Shown here piece after piece: positions 17,306 through 24,078 of a stretch of DNA of 47,016 nt (within the stretch, counting starts at the first letter, position 1; each line of letters starts with the position of its first letter). Position numbers and translations under genes: made by a program. This DNA comes from Nocardioides sp. (GTDB lineage: Bacteria > Actinomycetota > Actinomycetes > Propionibacteriales > Nocardioidaceae): assembly GCA_030698375.1 (NCBI GenBank), contig JAUYLL010000003.1:1-47016 (forward strand), written 5' to 3'. The notes beneath the pieces were generated by a model. The model saw only the letters and a program-made list of their open reading frames with translations. It was not told the origin of the DNA and did no database searches.

Positions 17306-17998
17306 TCAGCGACCGAACCCGACCGGCGCTGCCGAGGCCAGCGGGTTGCCGGTGAACCAACTGGGGAACCGATCGACGAGGGCCTGGCGGCCGTGAACGG
17401 TGAGCCGTCCATCGGCAATCACCTGGCCCGCCGCGACGTCACCCATCCACAACCGGGTGAGGGTGCCGACATCGGTTGTGACGTGGAGGTCGATGTCGCG
17501 GCCCGGATCGATCAGGCAGAGGTCGACCTCGCCATCGTCCAACACCAGCCACCAACTCCGCTTCTTCGCCGGCGCATCAGAAAAGTGGAACAGGACCACT
17601 GTCTGCCCGGAACCGAGACCCGGCTCGACGAAGCGACGCACGTCCCACATGAGCACACCGACGTCCAGGTCATCGTCGGTGTAGTCACTGCGCACCCAGC
17701 GCTGACCCCAGGTCCCAAGGAGCGTGAGCACCGGCCGCAGGTCTTCCCCAGCAGCGGTCAGGTGGTATGCCGAGCCCCGGCCCATCCCGTCGATGGGGCG
17801 ACGTTCGACCAGCCCGGCCCGCACAAGGTCGCGAAGTCGCTGAGCGAGCAACGACGGCGACATCAGCGGCACACCACGATGGATGTCGTTGAACCGACGG
17901 GCGCCGCTGAGCAGCTCGCGCACGATCAGAAGCGTCCAGCGTTCGCCCAGCACTTCGACCGCCTTCGCGACTGGACAGAACTGGCCGTAGCCCTTCAT
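17306..17998 (-). CDS. HxlR-family regulator with C-terminal SCP2-like domain
   Basis: A 230-aa transcription factor. The N-terminal winged helix (about 1-95) contains FCPVAKAVEVLGERWTLLIV with the conserved Cys8 and PSLLAQRLRDLVRAGLVERR. The C-terminal half (about 120-220) resembles the SCP2 sterol-binding-like domain found in some actinobacterial HxlR proteins, and may bind a hydrophobic ligand. It is divergent from the AhpD-like gene across 118 nt that include an AT-rich stretch (18031-18050), unusual here and a likely promoter/operator. It probably controls that neighbour and itself (inference). Confidence 0.85.
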   Translation of the reverse strand: MKGYGQFCPVAKAVEVLGERWTLLIVRELLSGARRFNDIHRGVPLMSPSLLAQRLRDLVRAGLVERRPIDGMGRGSAYHLTAAGEDLRPVLTLLGTWGQRWVRSDYTDDDLDVGVLMWDVRRFVEPGLGSGQTVVLFHFSDAPAKKRSWWLVLDDGEVDLCLIDPGRDIDLHVTTDVGTLTRLWMGDVAAGQVIADGRLTVHGRQALVDRFPSWFTGNPLASAAPVGFGR

Positions 17999-18116
17999 GC
18001 ATCAAGGATCGAGGCCAGGGACCAGGACCGCAACTACAAAATTAGAACTTGAGCTGCGGCCCGACGGGGAGCAATCTTCACGGCGTGAACACGGTCGATG
18101 CGAACGGGGGTGCACC

Positions 18117-19214
18117 ATGCACTCGTTGATGGAGGCACTGGACCGGACAGCGCAGCGCGTCGGCGCGTTCGGCCGGATGCGCTACGTCACCCCCGTTCGA
18201 TACCGGGAGTCCACCGGTACCCACCGGGCCATCTATGACCAGATCCTCGCCGAGTACGGGCTGGGCGGGCCGTTCTTCGTCACCTCGGTGTCGACGCCCC
18301 TGCTCGCCGCCACCTGGGGCCTGGTCCGAGCCTCGGTCGCATCCGGCCCGCTACCCAGGGGGCTCTCGGAGGTCATCGCGTCGGCAGTGGCCCAGACCGA
18401 GACCTGCCCGTTCTGCGTCGGTGTTCATTCCGAGCTGGCCGGCGCCGGCGGCGAGCAGACCACCGCGTCGCTCATCGCACAGAGCAAGTGGGAGAGGCTC
18501 GCCGACCGCCACTCGGAGAGCGATCAGCTCGCACTGTGGGCACGGAACTTCGTTCGCGGCGACACGATCGCCCCTCCGGTTCCCGATGCCCATGCGCCGT
18601 ATGCGGTGTCCGTGGCACTCACCTTCGTCCACGTGACCACGATGGTCACCATCTTCCAGGCCGATGGCATGGTGGCCGGTGCCGGCGGATCAAGAGTGGT
18701 CGACGCGATGGTCAAGCACTACATGCGCCACTCGCTCGGCAAGCGCATGGTCGCACGCACGGCCACGGCTGATGCCACGGCCGGGCCCGATCCGGTCAGC
18801 GGGCCCTCGTCCGACTTTGCGTTTGCTGCGACCGAACCGAGCCTGACCCAAGCCTGGGCAATGTTTGATCATGCGGTCGGCAGCATCGGCAACGAGGTGC
18901 TGTCCGGTCGAGCCAGGAAAGCTGTCAACGCTGTCATCGACCAACGGATCTGGGACGAGCCATCGCTTGATCTACGGTTCATCGACGAGGCAGTAGCGAG
19001 CATCCCCGAGAGTGAAGTGGGCGCGGCACGCTTGGCGCTGATGGCCGGGACGGCCCCGTACCGCGTCACCCGGGCCGACATCGACGTTGCCGGCCCGGGC
19101 GGACAGCGAGGCGAACGCTGGGTGGCGCTGGCCGCCCTCGGCGCCGCGGCCCGCATACGAGCCTTGGCGGAGAACTCCGTCGGCGAAGGAGGGCGAAGGC
19201 AACCACCCCACTGA
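18117..19214 (+). CDS. Carboxymuconolactone decarboxylase/AhpD-like protein
   Basis: A 365-aa soluble protein. The N-terminal half has an AhpD-type active site, SAVAQTETCPFCVGVHSELA with Cys97-x-x-Cys100 and His104, typical of alkylhydroperoxidase/CMD proteins. The C-terminal half (about 230-355) repeats a similar helical pattern (FIDEAVASIPESEVGAARLA) but without a CxxC, so it looks like a degenerate second CMD unit. The ATG was chosen at the conserved MHSLMEAL; its ribosome-binding site (GGGGGTG) is weak. The frame is open further upstream, without a good site. It is divergent from the HxlR regulator and is probably a peroxide or electrophile defence enzyme. Confidence 0.8.
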   Translation: MHSLMEALDRTAQRVGAFGRMRYVTPVRYRESTGTHRAIYDQILAEYGLGGPFFVTSVSTPLLAATWGLVRASVASGPLPRGLSEVIASAVAQTETCPFCVGVHSELAGAGGEQTTASLIAQSKWERLADRHSESDQLALWARNFVRGDTIAPPVPDAHAPYAVSVALTFVHVTTMVTIFQADGMVAGAGGSRVVDAMVKHYMRHSLGKRMVARTATADATAGPDPVSGPSSDFAFAATEPSLTQAWAMFDHAVGSIGNEVLSGRARKAVNAVIDQRIWDEPSLDLRFIDEAVASIPESEVGAARLALMAGTAPYRVTRADIDVAGPGGQRGERWVALAALGAAARIRALAENSVGEGGRRQPPH

Positions 19215-19229
19215 CGATGATCGGCAGGA

Positions 19230-19481
19230 TCACCTGCGCGATGTCGTTTCTGCCTCGAGCATCGCGAGCGTCGTGCCCAGATCGAGCGACCGCCACCGAC
19301 GCCTGCCCGGACCGGCGTCATTGCCAGGACACCGACGGTGACAGATCCCGCACCGACTCCGCTGCCTGCTGGTCGGTCGGACGTGAGCGATCAGGAGCTG
19401 TGCGTCCTCGTCGTACTCAACCTTCTCGATCACCGTCTTCTCGACCCCGAGCAGACCCCGCCATAGGCTGACATCACGCAC
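19230..19481 (-). mobile_element. ISL3-family transposase N-terminal remnant
   Basis: The minus strand from 19481 reads MRDVSLWRGLLGVEKTVIEK, then a four-cysteine-type start CGICHRRCPG, then RRRWRSLDLGTTLAMLEAE. This is the N-terminal zinc-binding region of ISL3 transposases, which are normally 400 aa or more. Only 83 codons remain, so it cannot be active. Confidence 0.8.
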
Positions 19482-19584
19482 GCCGCTCTCCTGTGCACCT
19501 GGTTCCTGTTCCTTGACATCTCAGAAACCTAGACAGGAAGCGGCGTGCGGCTCGTTCAGGCCTGCTCAGACACCCACAGGTACG

Positions 19585-20104
19585 TCAGGAGGGCCGGTTT
19601 TCGGAGGGGAAAGCTTTGATTCCCTCGGTGTAGCGCAACCGCCAGCGGGTCCCCTCGTGGTCCAGGTCGACCACACCTATGGTCCACCGCGATCCCTCGC
19701 CCTCCCGGAGGCGCCAACGTCCCATGTGGTGCGACAGTGCCGTCACTCCTGGTCGGATGCCGGCAGCCCCTCGGCGGCGGCCTTCTCCGGCAGGCCGGGG
19801 ACGTTGTGATCGAAGACGTGGACCGTAGTTACTTGCGGATGCCCAACCCGCCGTCGGGGTCGATCCGTCACGACAACTCGAACCAGAACTCGGTCTCCTC
19901 CCAGACCTCGCCGGGGTTCCAGTCGCGGTTGTCGCCGAAGTTTTTGCCGTCCGGGGGAGTGCCGCCGAACTTCTCCATCGCCACCCTGCGGACCGGTTGC
20001 CGGAACCCGAGCCAGTTGCCCGCGGGGGTCTCGTAGGAGGGGGTGTCGTGGCGTTCGGTGGCGTGCCCCATCGGGAGGATGTAGTCGGCGAACTCGGCCG
20101 CCCG
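19585..20104 (-). pseudogene. Remnant of a second molybdopterin oxidoreductase
   Basis: Minus-strand pieces match the intact enzyme at 25636-28497. Near 20104-19868: EFADYILPMGHATERHDTPS, FRQPVRRVAMEKFGG and NPGEVWEETEFWFELS (intact residues about 493-560). Then in another frame FDHNVPGLPEKAAAEGLP (about 592-610). After a deletion of some 190 residues comes the C-terminal GIRPGVTALSHHMGRWRLRE and RWRLRYTEGIKAFPS, stopping at 19585. The pieces are clearly diverged from the intact copy, so this was a paralogue or an independently acquired gene rather than a fresh duplication. It has multiple frameshifts and deletions. Confidence 0.85.
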
Positions 20105-20109
20105 TTGCT

Positions 20110-20700
20110 GGGGGCTTCTCTCGCGGCGCCGTCAACTTCAACGCTGAGGCGCGCACGCCGCTCTCGGGTGTCGTCGCTGCGGTGCTGGGCGCGATCAGCC
20201 TGCTCTTGCTGACACCCGTCCTGGCCCTCATCCCCACGGCACCGCCTGCCGCGCTCATCCTGGCCGCAGTAGCGACCCTGGTGGACGTCCGTGGAGCCCG
20301 AGCAGTGGGACAGGTGCGACGCAGCGACCTCCTGGCGCTTCTGGCGACGGCTTTGGCCACCCTGGTCCTGGGTCCCCATTGGGGCCTCGGCGTCGGCGTC
20401 AGTTTGCGCTCTTCCTGCGCCACCTGAACAGCCGCATCCCCTAGCTCGGTTACTCAGGCGAGCACAAGATGTTTCGCAACGTGGCCCACCACGACGTCGT
20501 CACCCATCCCGAGGTGCTAGTGGTGCGCGTGGACAGCTCCGCTGTGGGCAGAACACCTAGTGATCGACGGTACGCATCTGGGCGGGCTCCGGGGGCCGGT
20601 GCCCGACGTGCTCCAGCGGACCCGTTGGTCGGGGATTTCGCGGCCAGTGTGCGCGCACGGGGCGCCGTGGTCGACAGCGTCCGAGCGCTGAGGGTCTCGT
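20110..20700 (+). pseudogene. C-terminal remnant of another SulP transporter
   Basis: The plus strand reads GGFSRGAVNFNAEARTPLSG and LALIPTAPPAALILAAVATL, the second half of a SulP membrane domain. A frameshift near 20400 follows. The next frame reads LFLRHLNSRIP, then an in-frame TAG (20442-20444), then LGYSGEHKMFRNVAHHDVVT and PEVLVVRVD, the linker and start of the STAS domain, with further lesions to about 20700. It abuts the molybdo-enzyme remnant at 20104-20110 and ends tail-to-tail with the GntR gene. Confidence 0.8.
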
Positions 20701-20730
20701 CACGTGCGCCGGGGTGGCTGGAGAAGACGA

Positions 20731-21507
20731 CTACTGCTGACCACTGACGCCTACCTGGTAGGCCCGGGCGCTGGACCACTGGGCGGTCAGACTGAAACGG
20801 CTGCCGCGCACCAACGTCCGTCGATACTCCACCGCACGGTCACCCATGAGGCCCACCCGTTCCACGAGGAGTGCGGCCTCGTCGGTGTCCATCTGCAGAA
20901 GCTCGTGTTGACCTCGCGTCGGCACGACCGCGCGGATGGTCTCCTGACCGCCGGTGAGGCGGACCCCAGCGACCCGCTGCCACTCGTCGTACAGCGCGGT
21001 GTGCGACAGGTCGACCTCGAGCAGACCGGACGCGAGCCCGGGGTCGAGCCAAACGCAGTCCCACGCGACGGGCGTCTCCTCCGCATAACGCAGGCGCTCG
21101 ATGTAGACCAGGTCGGGATGCCGGGAGAGTCCGAGTCGGTCGGCCACCACGGAGTCGGGCCGTCGGTCCACGACCCGGACCTCGCTCCGTTGCACCATGC
21201 CGCGGGACTCAAGTTCGTGGAACAGGGAGTACATGGCACCCATGTCCTGGGCGATGACGCCGGGGTTCACCGCACTCGATCGCCCACGTGACGACCTGAT
21301 GACGCCCTCGCGCCGGAGTCTGCCGACAGCTTCCCTCACGGTGTGGCGGCTGACCGCGTAGCTCTCGACGAGCTCGATCTCTCCTGGAAACCTGTCGAGG
21401 AACTCGCCGCTCTCGATCCGTCGTACGAGGTCGTCGTGGATCTGTTTCCACAGGGGGGCGGAGGCCGCGCGGTCGAGGTCGCCGGCTCCCCTGCTCGGGG
21501 TGGTCAT
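20731..21507 (-). CDS. GntR-family (HutC/UTRA) transcriptional regulator
   Basis: A 258-aa regulator. The N-terminal GntR winged helix (about 18-88) reads PLWKQIHDDLVRRIESGEF and SRHTVREAVGRLRREGVI. The C-terminal UTRA-type effector domain (about 108-250) contains LVYIERLRYAEETPVAWDCV and EAALLVERVGL. The start ATG has AAGGAGA upstream and overlaps the SulP stop by four bases (ATGA), so it is translated with the transporter and is probably an autoregulator sensing its substrate (inference). A palindrome at 23071-23083 in front of the operon is the best candidate operator. Confidence 0.9.
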   Translation of the reverse strand: MTTPSRGAGDLDRAASAPLWKQIHDDLVRRIESGEFLDRFPGEIELVESYAVSRHTVREAVGRLRREGVIRSSRGRSSAVNPGVIAQDMGAMYSLFHELESRGMVQRSEVRVVDRRPDSVVADRLGLSRHPDLVYIERLRYAEETPVAWDCVWLDPGLASGLLEVDLSHTALYDEWQRVAGVRLTGGQETIRAVVPTRGQHELLQMDTDEAALLVERVGLMGDRAVEYRRTLVRGSRFSLTAQWSSARAYQVGVSGQQ

Positions 21508-23054
21508 GGACCGTCTCCTTGGCGTGTCGGTGGCTCGCGTGGTGGTGCCGACCGAGTGTAGTGAACCGGCTCGTCGGTGAAGACCGCTTCGACCAGCTGC
21601 CGCCACTGCGGCTGCACTCCTGCCACGGCCACCTCCACCCCCGTCCGGCCGAGGTCCCGACTGATCGCCCGAAGCACCAGGGCGCCGGTGAGATCGATGC
21701 GTCCCAGCCGCTGCAGCTCCAGTTCGACACGGGTGAGATCGGGGTGACCGGCCAGCTCGGCCAGGACCAGGGTCTCCAGCCGGGGCGCTGACCCGAAGTA
21801 GAGCACTCCTTGTGGGCGTACGTGCAGCGTGGACTCCGTGCGCCAGACCTCCACGTCGAGGCGCAGCTCGCGCCACAGGTGCACGGCCAGTGCGGTGACG
21901 ACGCCGGCTACCACGCCCCACTGCACGCGTGGTGCCGCGGCGATCGACACGACCAGCGTGACGGCCGCGACGACGAACTGCGGTCGCGACATGCGGAAGG
22001 TGCGCAGCACTGGGCGCGGATTCAGCAGGGGGAGGACGGAGGCGATGACGAGGCCCGCGAGCGCCGCGGTGGGAAGATCGGCGAGAACGTGGGAGACCGG
22101 AAGCACCGCGACGACGCAGACGCCGGTCACGAGTCCGCTCCACCGGGTCCTGGCGCCCGACAGCCGGTTGAGCGCCGAGCGTGAGAACGACCCGCCCACC
22201 GGATAGCCGCCGAAGAGCCCGGCGCCGAGGTTCGCGAGCCCCTGGCCGACGAACTCCCTGTCGGGGTCCCAGGCGGTCCGGTCTGCGCTCGCGTATTGGC
22301 GGGCGATCGATGCAGGCTCGGCGAAGCCGACCAGCGCGATCACGAATCCGGGCAGCAGTAGTCCCGGCAGGTGGGACCAAGGCAGATCCAGGCTCGGGAC
22401 GGGGAACCCACCCGGGATGCTTCCCACAACCGGCACGTCGAGTGACGCCCACCGCACCAGGGCCACCGCAGCGAGTGTGGCGAGCAGCGCCCCGGGGATG
22501 AGCGGACTGATCCGACGAGCCGCCAATGTGACCGCTCCGACCGCCGCAGCGACGACCAGGGCAGGCAGGACCCACTCGCCGGGCATAGACAGGGACATCG
22601 CCGCCCCCGCGACCGGATTGGCGGCGGCGCCAGTCACTCCGAGGGCGGCTGGCACCTGGGAGCAGACGATCATCGCGGCCGCGGCCAACGTGAACGCAGC
22701 CACGACCGGCTGGCTCATGAGGTAGGCCACCGCGCCGGCCCGGGTGACCCCCACGAGGACGCGCAGCGCGCCAACGACGAGAGCCAGGAGCGCCGCGAGC
22801 GCGACGTACTCAGCGCTACCCGTGGGGGCAGTCGAGGCAAGGGCACCCAGGACGAGCAGGCTGGTCAGGGCGACCGGCCCGGTCTGCAGGTAAGGAGAGG
22901 AGCCGACCGGAGCCGCCAGCAACGGCGCGGCAGCCGCGGAGTACAGGCCCACCTGAGGCGGGAGGCCGGCGAGGGCGGCATACGCGATCGACTGCGGGAC
23001 CAGCACCATCGCGACCGTGACGCCAGCGACGAGGTCCCCGCGCCGAGGCCCGTT
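21504..23054 (-). CDS. SulP-family anion transporter with STAS domain, GntR-linked
   Basis: A 516-aa SulP permease. The signature GVTVAMVLVPQSIAYAALAG lies at the N-terminus, the membrane domain runs to about residue 400 (GYPVGGSFSRSALNRLSGAR included), and a short STAS domain covers about 415-505 (LHVRPQGVLYFGSAPRLETL). GTG at 23054 is preferred because AGGCGAG precedes it and it leaves a 56-bp divergent promoter region; an upstream in-frame ATG at 23090 has no site. It differs clearly from the SulP at 13081 and is nearer to the remnant at 15491-15730. Substrate probably sulfate, sulfite or another oxyanion. Confidence 0.9.
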   Translation of the reverse strand, partial: NGPRRGDLVAGVTVAMVLVPQSIAYAALAGLPPQVGLYSAAAAPLLAAPVGSSPYLQTGPVALTSLLVLGALASTAPTGSAEYVALAALLALVVGALRVLVGVTRAGAVAYLMSQPVVAAFTLAAAAMIVCSQVPAALGVTGAAANPVAGAAMSLSMPGEWVLPALVVAAAVGAVTLAARRISPLIPGALLATLAAVALVRWASLDVPVVGSIPGGFPVPSLDLPWSHLPGLLLPGFVIALVGFAEPASIARQYASADRTAWDPDREFVGQGLANLGAGLFGGYPVGGSFSRSALNRLSGARTRWSGLVTGVCVVAVLPVSHVLADLPTAALAGLVIASVLPLLNPRPVLRTFRMSRPQFVVAAVTLVVSIAAAPRVQWGVVAGVVTALAVHLWRELRLDVEVWRTESTLHVRPQGVLYFGSAPRLETLVLAELAGHPDLTRVELELQRLGRIDLTGALVLRAISRDLGRTGVEVAVAGVQPQWRQLVEAVFTDEPVHYTRSAPPREPPTRQGDGP

Positions 23055-23070
23055 CACCGCATCTCGCCTG

Positions 23071-23083
23071 GTTGTGGGACAAC
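23071..23083. promoter_or_regulatory. Candidate GntR operator between divergent SulP and DUF202
   Basis: GTTGTGGGACAAC, a perfect inverted repeat with 5-bp arms around GGG, sits in the 56-bp gap between the two divergent starts. Its GT...AC outer bases fit the general GntR operator pattern. The corresponding gap of the decayed copy near 15731-15765 lacks it. Confidence 0.45.
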
Positions 23084-23110
23084 GGTGCATCGATGTTCAG
23101 GAGGCACGCC

Positions 23111-23455
23111 GTGGCATTGCGCGACGCGGTGGGTGCGGACCCGGACTACCGGTTCAACTTGGCCAACGAACGCACGTTCCTTGCCTGGATCCGGACGGCT
23201 TTTAGCCTGTTGGCCGGCGGTGTGGCCATCCTCGCCATAGTCGACGACGTGGGCCATTCGGCCGTGCGGCTCGTGACTGGCGCCGCCCTCCTGGTGCTCG
23301 CAACCCTGCTGCCGCCGTTGGCCTGCCAACGCTGGGCCGCCACCGAACTGGCACTGCGCACCCGCACCTCGCTTCCGGAGCCCGGGCTGCTGCGCCTGGT
23401 CACTGGCGGCATGGTCATCGTGGCCGTCTTGATCGCCGCGCTCGTGCTGGTCTGA
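23111..23455 (+). CDS. DUF202 (YidH-like) membrane protein, copy 2
   Basis: A 114-aa three-helix membrane protein with DYRFNLANERTFLAWIRTAF, nearly collinear with the protein at 15766-16110 (same length, same motif LRTRTSLPEPGLLRLVTGG). GTG at 23111 has AGGAGG (23099-23104) six bases upstream. The earlier in-frame ATG at 23093 precedes that site and is less likely. It is divergent from the SulP-GntR operon. Function unknown; the repeated neighbourhood suggests a role with SulP. Confidence 0.87.
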   Translation: MALRDAVGADPDYRFNLANERTFLAWIRTAFSLLAGGVAILAIVDDVGHSAVRLVTGAALLVLATLLPPLACQRWAATELALRTRTSLPEPGLLRLVTGGMVIVAVLIAALVLV

Positions 23456-23459
23456 GCTG

Positions 23460-23566
23460 ATGCGTCCCGACGATCCGTCTGACCGGCCGCTCCGACACGT
23501 GCCGGGCGCGCTGAAGAGAACTGCATTGGCATGGGATCGCACCGTATTGTCGCTGGGCGCGATCTG
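23460..23566 (+). pseudogene. Truncated second-subtype DUF202 gene
   Basis: It starts at ATG 4 nt after the DUF202 stop, as in copy 1, and reads PGALKRTALAWDRTVLSLGA, matching ALERTALSWERTAVSLGA of 16115-16486. Homology ends near 23566, about 45 nt before the left arm of the 90-nt inverted repeat; all membrane helices are lost. Confidence 0.8.
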
Positions 23567-23610
23567 GGCGACGTCTAGATCCGCGAGGCGGGCACGGCGG
23601 GTAGGCAACA

Positions 23611-23701
23611 GCACCGCGTCCTCACCTTCGTTGCACTGGCACTCAGGTGAGGAGGCTAAACCGCCTCCGGGGGAGACCACAAGCATTTGTCCGGGCATTT
23701 G
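23611..23701 (+). repeat. Left arm of ~90-nt inverted repeat
   Basis: This 91-nt segment is the reverse complement of 23989-24078 with one inserted base and one mismatch. It carries, inverted, the leader, ribosome-binding site and start codon of the ferredoxin-NrfD gene. Confidence 0.9.
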
Positions 23702-23818
23702 GCGGTGTCGGGGGAGGCAGTCACGCAGAGCGCGACTCCAGTCAGTCGCGGTGGAACAGTCTGGAAAGAAGGCCGCCCGCGGCGCGGGACTTCGGGTGGC
23801 CCGAGCGGCGGTCGGCGC

Positions 23819-23893
23819 GGGGGGGACGCCGGCCAGCACCTGGTCGACGTGCTGGCCGCAGTCGGCCCAGGTGGTCTTGCCGTGGGTCTGGCA
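23819..23893 (-). pseudogene. Fragment of a small Cys-rich actinobacterial protein
   Basis: The minus strand reads CQTHGKTTWADCG followed by QHVDQVLAGVPP. This resembles a short conserved hypothetical protein of actinobacteria with a GKTTWxGCGxHVxxVLAGVP motif (from memory). There is no start codon in frame nearby, and the expected Cys-containing tail is missing after a run of seven C. It lies between the two arms of the inverted repeat. Confidence 0.4.
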
Positions 23894-23988
23894 TCGGACT
23901 GCTCGGCCACATGCTGACGCTCCGGAGTGGTTGAGGCTGGATCGCCGAGGCGGGTCCGCGCTTTCGCGAGCACCCGAGTCTCGGTTCG

Positions 23989-24078
23989 CAAATGCACGGA
24001 CAAATGCTTGTGGTCTCCCCCGGAGGCGGTTTAGCCTCCTCACCTGAGTGCAGTGCAACGAAGGTGAGGACGCGGTGC
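23989..24078 (+). repeat. Right arm of ~90-nt inverted repeat
   Basis: The 90-nt partner of 23611-23701. The arms end inside the first codon region of the ferredoxin-NrfD gene, so this arm is the native-looking leader of that gene. The 287-nt spacer holds no transposase. Confidence 0.9.
24022..24070 (+). promoter_or_regulatory. Two overlapping hairpins covering the ferredoxin ribosome-binding site
   Basis: Hairpin A: GGAGGC (24022-24027) pairs with GCCTCC (24034-24039) around a 6-nt loop. Hairpin B: TCCTCACCT (24037-24045) pairs with AGGTGAGGA (24062-24070), a 9-bp stem that buries the ribosome-binding site. The two share bases 24037-24039 and so exclude each other. This looks like a translational switch; no known riboswitch class is recognised. 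Confidence 0.5.

Noticed and set aside
19230..19481. Active ISL3 element
   Set aside because: Only 83 codons of the transposase remain, and no pair of terminal repeats was found.
23665..23675. A match of about 9-10 nt to the 3' end of tRNA-Asn (CCGGGGGAG) as an att site
   Set aside because: Too short and GC-rich to be meaningful; it is part of the repeat arm.
23611..24078. Complete insertion sequence bounded by the ~90-nt inverted repeat
   Set aside because: The spacer is only 287 nt and contains no transposase; no target duplication was seen.
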